From contig JBFWPT010000004.1 of NCBI GenBank assembly GCA_050249835.1, forward strand, positions 1 to 64,000: a stretch of DNA of 64,000 nucleotides, given 5' to 3'. Source of the stretch: Miltoncostaea sp050249835. GTDB taxonomy: Bacteria > Actinomycetota > Thermoleophilia > Miltoncostaeales > Miltoncostaeaceae. Positions within the stretch are counted from its first letter, which is position 1. Every line of letters begins with the position of its first letter. Shown here piece by piece: positions 1 through 8,361 of this stretch. The notes beneath the pieces were generated by a model. That model searched no databases. It worked only from the letters and a program-made list of their open reading frames with translations, and had not been told where the DNA came from. A program made the position numbers and the translations under genes.

Positions 1-60
1 CTGCTTCGCCCCGACCCCGTCACCGAGCCCGAGGAGCTGCTACTCGAACAGGCCGCGTAG
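1..60 (+). CDS. C-terminal end of an unidentified protein (partial)
   Basis: Reading from the first base gives 19 codons followed by TAG at 58-60. The residues are acidic and leucine-rich near the end. The start lies outside the window, so family and function cannot be judged. It converges on the large minus-strand operon that ends at 224. If real, it is the next gene inward on the mobile element. It could be a chance open frame. Confidence 0.3.
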   Translation: MLRPDPVTEPEELLLEQAA

Positions 61-168
61 ATCGACGACGAGGATGACGACGGATCAGCGCGCCGCCTCG
101 TACACCACCTTGACGGACGTGGCCCGCGGTCCACCCGGATTGCCGGGCTGGTGGCACTTCGCGTGATG

Positions 169-193
169 ACGGCGACGCCGATCGCGTCGCCGT
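169..193. terminator. Hairpin between convergent genes, possible terminator
   Basis: A 9-bp perfect inverted repeat (ACGGCGACG and CGTCGCCGT) with a 7-nt loop lies between the partial plus-strand gene ending at 60 and the minus-strand operon ending at 224. There is no T-tract on either side, so it is only a possible transcription end. Bases 61-168 show no convincing gene. Confidence 0.3.
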
Positions 194-223
194 CGTGAAA
201 GGGACCTTTCTTGGAACCAGCGG

Positions 224-3200
224 TTAGGTGCTCACGGTGCCGTTGGACCGGTGAGTCGAGGACCAGACCCCGCCGAGAACGGGCTCAGGCGACAGGTGGC
301 CGCTCTCGGGGCTTACGGTGAGAATCCCGAGGGAGCGCAACAGCCTGATCGCCGCGGCCGGCTTGGGATGCAGCCCACTGACCAGGTCCTCAAGCTCGCC
401 GGCCGGTTCGGGGTCGCTGACTGTGTCGGCGATAACCCGGTAGCAGCGGGCGAGGTCCTCGTCGTCGAGTCCGACCTCGATCAGGAAGGTCTCCGCGCCC
501 GCCGGGCTCGCCAGCCACTGCTCGAGCCAGCCGAGTGCCGTCTCAGCCTCCTCGCCGTGGGCCTGCAGACGCTCGCTCACCCGCTCGATGAGGCGCGGCC
601 AGCCGCCAGTCAGCTCAAGCAGGCGCCGGCGGCTATCGGCGTCCTGGAACGCACGCTGCTCATCGATCGCCCATGCCTCGAGTGCCGGCTGGTCGTAGCG
701 GCGCAGCTCGACCAGCTCGAGACCCTCGGGCGGATCCCCCACGAGGCCCGCCTGTGACGGAGGGCCGCCGATGAACACGACCGAGCGCGTGACCCCTGAG
801 GGCGGGGCGACCCGCTGGGTCAGCGCGATGCTCTCGCGGGCGCTCTGCTCGCCGACCCCGCGTAGGTCCGAGACGATCACATGGTGCTGCCCCGGGCTGC
901 CACCCGAGAGGGCGTGGGTGAAGCTGTTGCGAGTCCCGGCGACCGTGACCCCATCCTGACGGCCGATGGCGCGAGTGGCGTGGGTGATCGCCGCGGCGAC
1001 CATGTCGATCCCGGTCGCGGCGGTCCCGACCACCAGATAGATGCGGGTGTGGCGTTCCACAACCAGCTCGGCCAACTGCTGCTCCGACAGCGGCGAGCGC
1101 CGGGTCGGCCCCGCGCCGCCGGCAAGCGGCCGACGAGCGAGAGCGCCCATGAAGCCAGCCGGTGGCAACTCGCGCATGCCCGCGTCAACCAGCTCGGTCA
1201 CCACCTCGTCCTCGGTGCCGAGCATCCGCAGCACCGAGGGGGAGCGCATGATGAAGCCGCCCGAGCGGGCGACTGCGAGGACGCCGAGCCCGCGCATCTC
1301 CTCCACCAGAGCGCGGAACTCGTCCGCCGACAGGCCGGCGAAGCCCGTCGCCCACCACTCGTCGCACTCCTGACGCAGCTCGCGCAGAGCCAGGGGCTTG
1401 CCGGGCCCATCCTCGTAGGTGCGGTAGGCCATCACGTAGGCCATCACCCTGTAGCGCGGGTCCAGCGAGAGGGTGAGCTGGAAGCGGCCCCGGATCTCGG
1501 CCTGGAGCGCCGGGCTCTCGGCGACCGCCTCGATGTCGGCCTCGGTGACCGCCCAGGGCGGGCCCTCGGGCCCAGGCGGCCGGCTGAGCAGCAGCTCGAC
1601 AAGGGCACGCCCGAACAACTGCAGGTTCAAGGGCGAGTAGTTGGTGTAGGCGAGAGCGCGTGCGAGCAGGTCCTCGTCGGCCTCGAAGCCGAGGGCGGCC
1701 AGCGGGACCTGGAGCAGCGCAAAGGCCTGCGAGGGCGCGAGCGGCCCAATCGGCTGAGGTTTGCCCAGGTGAGCCAGGGGCTGGTTGGGGATGCCGGCGA
1801 ACCGCTGGACCTGGTGCAGGCCGGCGAAGACGACCTTTGCCCGGTGCCCCGTTTCGTCCATCAGGCTGCGGACCAGCCGCGTGTTCTGGAAGTCCTTGGC
1901 GGCGTCCTGGTCGAAGAAGGTGTCGCACTCGTCCAACAGCAGCAGCAGCCGCCGCTGGGGGTTCCCCTCCAGCCAGGAGTTGATCGCTCCCCGTACGATC
2001 GTCGCATTCGGCTGGCGCGATTGAGCGCCGGCCAGCCCCCGCTGGCACAACTGCTCGTGGATCAGGATCCAGACGAGGCCCGGGTCGCTCTGGGTGGCGA
2101 TCTCAGCCGCGTGCAGGTCGACATAGAGGGCCACCTGCTCGGGCGTCTGCTCGAAGCGACGGGCGGCCGCACGCAGCAGCGCCGACTTGCCGAGCTGGCG
2201 GCCGCCGTATATGAGCGAGGTTCCCGAGGCGGACACAATCCGGCTGCGCTCCTCCGAACGGCCGTAGAACATCTCTACTGGCACGTTGCCGGCGACTTCG
2301 GGCTGGTACGGGTTGGTCGCACTGAAGGCGAGGGTGATCCGCATGAGGGTGTCGAAGCGCCGACCGCCCTGAGCCCCCAGATAGGCCATGACGGCGTCGT
2401 CGATGACTGCGACGGTCCGCCCGCTCTTACGGCAGAGGCTCGCGAGCTCGCGGCGCTGGGCGGGCGAAAGCGTGCCGCGCTGGAGGACCAGTACCGGGCG
2501 ATCGGAGGTGTCCTGAGACACCCACCCCAAGAGCGTCTCGGGCTCGGCGGAGCGGCACAGGAGCACCCGCAGGGTGTCGCCACTGGCCGAGCCGAACGCT
2601 GGCACTAGCGAGTCGCCGATGCGCTGGACCCCTGCCAGCTCGAGCCAGGCACGCCCGGGAGCGGGCATCTCGAGCTGCGTGACCTTGGCCGCCTCGATCC
2701 CGGCCAGGCGCAACGCCAACCGCACGCTGGTGGCGTCGGTCTTCTTACCGGCGAACAGTCCGAACCATGCCTCGAGGGCGCGGTGCACGACCTTGCGCTG
2801 GGTCTCGCTGACGGTGGCGAAGTCGAGGTGGCCGATCGACAGGCCGCGGGCGGCCGCCTCGAGGATCCGTGGCGCACCGACCCCCGCCAGCGACTCCGGC
2901 ACCGCCGGGAAGAAACGGCGCAGATGGTCCGGGATCTCCTCGGCGCTCGGCGGGCTCTCGCCAGCCTCGGCCAGGACGAGGTACTCCTCGGCGGTGGCCA
3001 GGTCACCGCGCTCGAGGAGGGCCTCGATGCGCACGGCCGCCTGCGCGACCTGGGTGGAGGCCGCGCTGCGCTCGCGCAGGCGCTCGCGGAACCGCTCCAG
3101 CGTGGCCTCACGGGCCTGGGCGAACTCGCCCTCAATCGCATCGAGCTCACCGAGCGCGGCGTCGAGATCGAGGCGCCCAGGGGCGCCAGCGCGCTCAAGC

Positions 3201-6139
3201 CGCCCGGTGAGATCCCGCCACTCGTCCTCGCTGAGGTAGTTCTGGCGGCGGGAGAGGTCGAGCGAGGCCCCAGCGCTTGCGACCCGCTGGTCGACTTCGC
3301 CGCGTCCGGTCGCGTGCGCCTGGTGGTAGCGCGGGCGCAGCTCACCGACGTCCTCCCCGCGCGCCTCCATCCAATCGAGCAGGCTGGCGGCGCCGAGCAA
3401 GTCGCGCCGGGCCATGCGCGCGCCGAAGGCGCTCACGGCGTCGGTGAGCCCGGCGAGCGCGTGCAAGGTGAGGGGGCTGTTCGGTCGTGGGCGCAGGCCT
3501 ACGTCGAGATCGATGACGGGGATGTGGAGCAGGCCTGCGCCGAGGGCGAGGGCAGGGGAGACCTCCACGCCCCTAAGTGGCCTGCCGTCGAGCAGGTCGA
3601 GGGTCTCCTCGAGCTCGGCCCCGGCGGCGCGGGCGGCTGCCGCCAGCTCGGGCGGGGCGGTTTCGGCGAGCGCCTCCAGCTCACGGCCGAGGGCCGGGCG
3701 CAGTTCGGCGACCGTGCGCCGCAGCCGGTTGAAGGGCTCGCTCGCCTCGGGCCGGCGCTGGTCGAGCGCCGCGAGTGCGTCGCACCACGCGCCAGCGATC
3801 GTGACGGCGTCGCCGACGCTCTTAACCAGGATCCGCCGCGCCCGTCCTTCGAGCTTCTCGGAGCCCGAGCCGCGCAACTCGGTGTCGATCGCGCCGATCT
3901 CCCGCTCCACCTCCGCGTGGTTGCGCAGGCGCAGCACCTCGGAGGAGACGCCTTGGCGCCGCCCGCGCTCGTCGCGTGCGACCGGCCCGAGCAACCCGCC
4001 GACCAAGCCGCTCTCTGCGGCCCAGCGCCGCCAGATGACCGTCGCGCGCTGGAAGTTCAGCGAGCGGGGGCGGTCGAGCAGGTCCCGGGCGCCCTCCCCG
4101 GCCTGCCCGGCCGCCTGCTCGAGCTCGGCCAGGTCGCGCCCCCGGCTGAGGTCCTCCGCCGAGATGCTGACGCCGGCCAGCGACGCCTCGCGCACCGCCT
4201 GTGCGAGGACGGACAGGGCCGGCAGGTCGTGGGCGAAGGTCTCACCGAGCTCCTGCATCAGGTCGTCGACCTCGGTCGGGTAAGGCGCGAGCAGGCTGGC
4301 GCGAACCGCCGCCTGCAGGCAGAGCAGCTGTCCGACCGGCTCCCCCTCGAGCGGGCCGCCGCCGAGCTGGCCGAGGAGGCTCCCGAGGTGGGCCGCCACA
4401 TCCCCCGCGCCCGAGCGCAGCGCGGCTGCGAGCGCCGCCGCCTCCAGGGCGCTGCAGGCGCTCGCCGGCCGCCCGCCGGCGCACGAGGCCCAGTGGGCCA
4501 GCCCAAAGCGGCGCTCGGCCACCAAGGCGCTCAGCCGCTCCGTGAGCTCTTCCGGAGACCAGGCCGGGGCCGTATCAGCCGGTCCCACGCGCGGCTCCGG
4601 CGCCGCCGGGTTCGCATTCGAGGAGGCAGCCGGGTTGGGGGCGGCCAGCGCCGGGTCCGGGGGTGCCGACGCGACCGGCTCGGAGGGGATGTTCTCGACT
4701 GCCGGCGGCGGCGCGACCGCCTCGACCACTTCGGGCGCGACCACCTCGAGGTCCACGACCGTCTCGTCCTCCGGCTCTGCGACCTTGGTGTGCTCCGCGG
4801 GCTCAGGCTCCGGGTCCGGTAGCTCGGGTCCTGCACTGCCCTTGGACGGCGGCTCTCCGAGGGCCTGATCCGCGCCGGGCAGATGCGGGGCCGGGTCCTC
4901 TGCGGCCAGATGCAGCCCGCGCCCGGCGAGGGCGCAGAGCCGCGCCAGCTCGGCCGGGAGGCCGGCGCGCGCGGTCTCCTCGAGCGACAGGAGCTGCTCG
5001 ACGTTGCTCGGATCGCAGGTGCTCAGCTCGACCAGCGCACCGAGAGCCTGGGCCAGTGCCATGGCCCGCTCGTCCCAGGAGCCCCCGCCGAGGAGCTCCT
5101 CGGCGAGCCGGCGCGCCTGCGACAGCTCCTGTGCCACCGTCGCCGGGCCCTCGAGCCGCGAGATCTCCGCGAGCCGGCCTGACAGCGGCTCCCGGGCCGC
5201 CAACTCCTCGAGCCGGGTGGCCAGCTCGTCCAGGCTCGTTGTCGCCGGCTCGAGGCCGAAGCTTGCGCTGGCCTGGGACATGGCCGCGTCCAGGCCGAAG
5301 AGCGCGTTCAACCTCTCAAGCTCGAGACGACCTCCATCCCTGATCGCCTGGCCGAGGGTCTCGAGGGCCTCGAGGGCCGCGGCACGGGCGTCAGCGAGCG
5401 CCCGCAGCGCCCCGGCCGGGTCTGCGGTGAACGCGGGCTCGTCGGCGCCGTCGCCTTCCCAGTCATCGGCGCCCCACTCCTCAAGATCGCCGGCGCGCTC
5501 ATCGGCGAGGAGGACCTGCATGGCGGCGTCTGTCGCCGCGCAGGCGTCGGCCGCTTCTTGCCGGATCGACGACCAGGCGGGTAGCAGCAGCTGCGGGTCG
5601 GAGAACAGGATCCCGAGGGCAACCGGATCGCAGACATGGGGATCCGGGCTCTCGTCCCAGCAGGCGGCGATCGCCAGGCGTACGATCGCCGCCGAGTGGG
5701 TTGAGACCAACTCGCCGGCGGCCTCCGCGATCGCTTCGGCCGCCGGCGCGCCCTCGTCGCCGTCCAGCTCGGTCGCCCGGCGGATCACCTCGTCCCAGAC
5801 CGCCCAGGTGAGCATCCTGGCGAGGGCCACCCGCGCGGGCTCGGGCTCTTGGCGCATCCGCATGGCGACAAAGCCAAAGCTGGAGGACAGCAGCCGCCGC
5901 TTGCCGCCGCCGACGCCGAGTGAGCCCAGGATGCTGCGACGCTGGGGAGGCGCTAGCAGGCTGAACAGGCGGCCGACGTCGTCGTTGTCGAGCGCGTCGA
6001 GCGCCGCGATCACGAGCGCCTGCTCACCGCCCGTCAGCTCGGCGATCCGGCTGCGCAGCTGACCGAGGATGGCACAGACCTCGCAACCAGGCGGGTGTCC
6101 CGCGTGCGCCGGCCCGCCCGTGGCCTGTTCCTCGCTCAC
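224..6139 (-). CDS. Giant helical protein with C-terminal AAA+/STAND-like ATPase (operon gene C)
   Basis: A 1971-residue protein, last gene of the three-gene operon. The GTG start at 6139 overlaps the TGA of the upstream gene (GTGA) and has GGGGACGG just upstream. The N-terminal two thirds is Ala/Leu/Glu-rich and looks helical, with a Pro/Glu/Ala-rich linker around residues 430-530. A P-loop GGRQLGKS lies near residue 1312 and a Walker B stretch (LLLLLDECD) near 1398. These are followed by text typical of AAA+/STAND ATPases (FAGLHQVQRF, then PL.HLG). Near residue 1703 a second P-loop-like segment (VGTAATGID) lacks the Lys, suggesting a dead second NTPase domain. By family, such ATPases act as switches or motors. 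A role in sensing or remodelling nucleic acid together with the helicase gene is inference. No nuclease motif was recognised. Confidence 0.8.
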   Translation of the reverse strand: MSEEQATGGPAHAGHPPGCEVCAILGQLRSRIAELTGGEQALVIAALDALDNDDVGRLFSLLAPPQRRSILGSLGVGGGKRRLLSSSFGFVAMRMRQEPEPARVALARMLTWAVWDEVIRRATELDGDEGAPAAEAIAEAAGELVSTHSAAIVRLAIAACWDESPDPHVCDPVALGILFSDPQLLLPAWSSIRQEAADACAATDAAMQVLLADERAGDLEEWGADDWEGDGADEPAFTADPAGALRALADARAAALEALETLGQAIRDGGRLELERLNALFGLDAAMSQASASFGLEPATTSLDELATRLEELAAREPLSGRLAEISRLEGPATVAQELSQARRLAEELLGGGSWDERAMALAQALGALVELSTCDPSNVEQLLSLEETARAGLPAELARLCALAGRGLHLAAEDPAPHLPGADQALGEPPSKGSAGPELPDPEPEPAEHTKVAEPEDETVVDLEVVAPEVVEAVAPPPAVENIPSEPVASAPPDPALAAPNPAASSNANPAAPEPRVGPADTAPAWSPEELTERLSALVAERRFGLAHWASCAGGRPASACSALEAAALAAALRSGAGDVAAHLGSLLGQLGGGPLEGEPVGQLLCLQAAVRASLLAPYPTEVDDLMQELGETFAHDLPALSVLAQAVREASLAGVSISAEDLSRGRDLAELEQAAGQAGEGARDLLDRPRSLNFQRATVIWRRWAAESGLVGGLLGPVARDERGRRQGVSSEVLRLRNHAEVEREIGAIDTELRGSGSEKLEGRARRILVKSVGDAVTIAGAWCDALAALDQRRPEASEPFNRLRRTVAELRPALGRELEALAETAPPELAAAARAAGAELEETLDLLDGRPLRGVEVSPALALGAGLLHIPVIDLDVGLRPRPNSPLTLHALAGLTDAVSAFGARMARRDLLGAASLLDWMEARGEDVGELRPRYHQAHATGRGEVDQRVASAGASLDLSRRQNYLSEDEWRDLTGRLERAGAPGRLDLDAALGELDAIEGEFAQAREATLERFRERLRERSAASTQVAQAAVRIEALLERGDLATAEEYLVLAEAGESPPSAEEIPDHLRRFFPAVPESLAGVGAPRILEAAARGLSIGHLDFATVSETQRKVVHRALEAWFGLFAGKKTDATSVRLALRLAGIEAAKVTQLEMPAPGRAWLELAGVQRIGDSLVPAFGSASGDTLRVLLCRSAEPETLLGWVSQDTSDRPVLVLQRGTLSPAQRRELASLCRKSGRTVAVIDDAVMAYLGAQGGRRFDTLMRITLAFSATNPYQPEVAGNVPVEMFYGRSEERSRIVSASGTSLIYGGRQLGKSALLRAAARRFEQTPEQVALYVDLHAAEIATQSDPGLVWILIHEQLCQRGLAGAQSRQPNATIVRGAINSWLEGNPQRRLLLLLDECDTFFDQDAAKDFQNTRLVRSLMDETGHRAKVVFAGLHQVQRFAGIPNQPLAHLGKPQPIGPLAPSQAFALLQVPLAALGFEADEDLLARALAYTNYSPLNLQLFGRALVELLLSRPPGPEGPPWAVTEADIEAVAESPALQAEIRGRFQLTLSLDPRYRVMAYVMAYRTYEDGPGKPLALRELRQECDEWWATGFAGLSADEFRALVEEMRGLGVLAVARSGGFIMRSPSVLRMLGTEDEVVTELVDAGMRELPPAGFMGALARRPLAGGAGPTRRSPLSEQQLAELVVERHTRIYLVVGTAATGIDMVAAAITHATRAIGRQDGVTVAGTRNSFTHALSGGSPGQHHVIVSDLRGVGEQSARESIALTQRVAPPSGVTRSVVFIGGPPSQAGLVGDPPEGLELVELRRYDQPALEAWAIDEQRAFQDADSRRRLLELTGGWPRLIERVSERLQAHGEEAETALGWLEQWLASPAGAETFLIEVGLDDEDLARCYRVIADTVSDPEPAGELEDLVSGLHPKPAAAIRLLRSLGILTVSPESGHLSPEPVLGGVWSSTHRSNGTVST

Positions 6140-8361
6140 CCGTCCCCCTGGATCCTGTGACCTGGCCCAGCCGGGCCGAGAGGAACAGTATTGGCGATAG
6201 GGGGGATCCCCGACGCGCCCGGGTGCGTACCGCGTTCGTGGGTGCTGACGTACGTGAACCCGGCCGGCAGCTGTGCCGGCAGATGGTGGACGAGCCCCTC
6301 GCGGGCGACCTCGTCCGCGTAGCTGCGCTCCTTCTCGATGCTCGCCCGATGCCCGGGCGGGAGCCGGCGCAGGAAGAGGACGACGGTGTGGCGGCGGGTG
6401 AGACCTTCCCGGCGGGTGGCGGTGGTTGCGAGGTAGTCGCGGAGGGCGCCGAGGTCCGGCGCCTGTCGGGGCCGCTGCGTCCGCGGGGTCCAAACGAACT
6501 CCTCGCCTCGGCGCCCGAGAAGCCCTTCGCGTTCCATCAGCTCGAGTTCGAGGCGCACCGCCGCGCGGGCGCCAGCCGGGGGGCTCGGCCCGAAGATGGC
6601 CGAGGCGAGCGGGCCCGGAACCGCCGCGCGGCTGCTGTCAGGGCCGACCCGGCCGCGCCGGCGGAGCGTCTCGAGGATCAGCGCGCGCAGCGAGGAGGGC
6701 CGGCGGGGCATCTCGGCCAGGCCGAGGGCGCGGGCAAGGGCCTGCTCGTCGCACTCCCACAGGTAGAGGTACCCGCCCAGTTCGAGCGGCGTGTCGCGTA
6801 GGCTGGCGCGCGCCGACAGGCTGCTGGTGCCAATGCTCCAGCTCACCAGGAGGTGCAGCCCCGGATGGGCGGCCAGCGGCCACTCTATGTCGCAGAGGGC
6901 GCGCTCGAGGACGGCCATCCCGACAGCCTGGGAAGCGAGCGCACGCTCGAGCTGCTCACCGGGCAGTTCGAGAGTGAGCACCACCTGTCGCGGTGAGCCC
7001 GCCTCCTCGAGGGCTAGCTCCAAGCCGGCCGCGATCTCGGGCGGCAGCCGCAACAGGCCCTGCTCGAGATGGCGAGTGCCGAGCGTGACCCGGAAGACGG
7101 TCATCTGGTCCTCGAGGAGCAGGATCTCGGGCTCGTGCTCGCCCTCCTCCTCGTCGATGAGGGGCTCCGACTCGCCGTCAAGCTCGAGGAGACCCCGGCT
7201 TTCGGCCCATCCCAGTCCGAGGGCGAGCTCGGGGGCGAGGTCGCAGAGTGCCCCGCGGCTCTCCATCACCTCCGCGCGCCAGATCCCGCCTTGCTGCCAG
7301 GGGTCGTCGAGGCGCAGGTGGACGCCGTCTGCGTCGCGGCCCTCGGGGGCTACCTCGGCGAGCCGCTCAAGGATGAAGGCCCCTGCGTGGCAGACCGCCA
7401 GCGAGTAGCCGCTACCCGTGAGCTCTCCGTGGCGCTCGAGCTCGGCCAGGCGCGGCCCGAGGGCCGCGTAGGCGATGCCGGTGCCCCGCGGCGGGTGGGC
7501 CAGGCTGCGGGCGAGCCACTCGAGCCCTTGGCGGTTGAAGGGGTGCTCGGGAGAGTCGAGCACGCCGTGGTAGTCGGACAGCGCGAAGTAGTGAGCGCGC
7601 CAGCGCCCGAGCCCGGCGATCCCGGAGGCGATCTCCTCGACGACGGCAAGGCTCGCCAGGAAGGCGTCCTGGAGGTCGTCCTCACCCGCCTGCGGTTCCA
7701 GGCAGGCGCGTAGGCGGCCGCCGGCAAGCACGGGGCGATGGTTGTCCCACATCCAGCGGGCGAAGAAGGCGGTGTCATCCAGGTCAGCGGCCCGGATGTC
7801 GGGGTAATCGGCGTCGATCTCCAGGTGTCCGCGCGCGTCCAGCCAGCGCCCGTGCCTGCGCGCGCGCTCGAGCTGGACCGCGCTCGGGGCGAGCTCGGGG
7901 CCGAAGACGGCCGGATCGATCACCAACCGCTCGCGCAGGACCACCCGCCCGTCCTCCTCGGTGGCACGCGCGCAGGACAGCTCGCTGGCCAGCCAGCCGG
8001 CATCGGCCTGGGGCCGGGCCCCGGTCTTGTGGAGCACCTCGGCCCAGAAGGCGTGCTCACCCCAGGTGACCCGCAAGAGTGCCCCGACCGGCAGGGCGTC
8101 GTGGCGCCCGCCCATCACGATCCGCGCGAGCGCCTCTTCGAAGGCGCTCGGGACCGCCACGTAGCCGCGCGCTTCCAGGTCCCAGCCAAAGTAGAGGGCG
8201 TTCCACAAGCTCGGCACCGCCAGTGCGAGCCGGCGCTGTTCGATCACCGCGAACAGGTACTGCTCGATGTGCTCGCGATCGCGCCTCAACAGTGCGTGGG
8301 TGCCAACTGTCAGCTCGGGCAGGAAGAGCTCGCCCGGCTCGACGCGGGCCGCCACGGTCAC
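6136..8361 (-). CDS. Unknown 741-residue protein (operon gene B)
   Basis: Not recognised. The GTG start at 6136-8361 is fixed by a 4-bp GTGA overlap with the stop of the exonuclease-helicase gene, and its own stop overlaps the start of the ATPase gene, so translation is probably coupled through all three. The N-terminal part is rich in aromatic residues and Arg/Glu. An acidic stretch (IDEEEGEHEPE) lies near the middle. Around residues 540-600 there is a possible winged-helix (RPSSLRALILETLRRRG, later ELMEREGLLGRR). The C-terminal region carries HTVVLFLRRLPPGHR and a Gly/Pro-rich tail. No signal peptide, membrane segment or catalytic motif is visible. Its position between a helicase-nuclease and an ATPase suggests an adaptor or DNA-binding subunit. 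That is inference. Confidence 0.75.
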   Translation of the reverse strand: MTVAARVEPGELFLPELTVGTHALLRRDREHIEQYLFAVIEQRRLALAVPSLWNALYFGWDLEARGYVAVPSAFEEALARIVMGGRHDALPVGALLRVTWGEHAFWAEVLHKTGARPQADAGWLASELSCARATEEDGRVVLRERLVIDPAVFGPELAPSAVQLERARRHGRWLDARGHLEIDADYPDIRAADLDDTAFFARWMWDNHRPVLAGGRLRACLEPQAGEDDLQDAFLASLAVVEEIASGIAGLGRWRAHYFALSDYHGVLDSPEHPFNRQGLEWLARSLAHPPRGTGIAYAALGPRLAELERHGELTGSGYSLAVCHAGAFILERLAEVAPEGRDADGVHLRLDDPWQQGGIWRAEVMESRGALCDLAPELALGLGWAESRGLLELDGESEPLIDEEEGEHEPEILLLEDQMTVFRVTLGTRHLEQGLLRLPPEIAAGLELALEEAGSPRQVVLTLELPGEQLERALASQAVGMAVLERALCDIEWPLAAHPGLHLLVSWSIGTSSLSARASLRDTPLELGGYLYLWECDEQALARALGLAEMPRRPSSLRALILETLRRRGRVGPDSSRAAVPGPLASAIFGPSPPAGARAAVRLELELMEREGLLGRRGEEFVWTPRTQRPRQAPDLGALRDYLATTATRREGLTRRHTVVLFLRRLPPGHRASIEKERSYADEVAREGLVHHLPAQLPAGFTYVSTHERGTHPGASGIPPIANTVPLGPAGPGHRIQGDG

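Noticed and set aside
881..4822. Long open frames on the plus strand opposite the giant ATPase gene (for example 881-2608 and 2783-4822)
   Set aside because: They are antisense shadows in GC-rich DNA: composition is unnatural, no ribosome sites, and the minus-strand frame has clear ATPase motifs and coupled starts.
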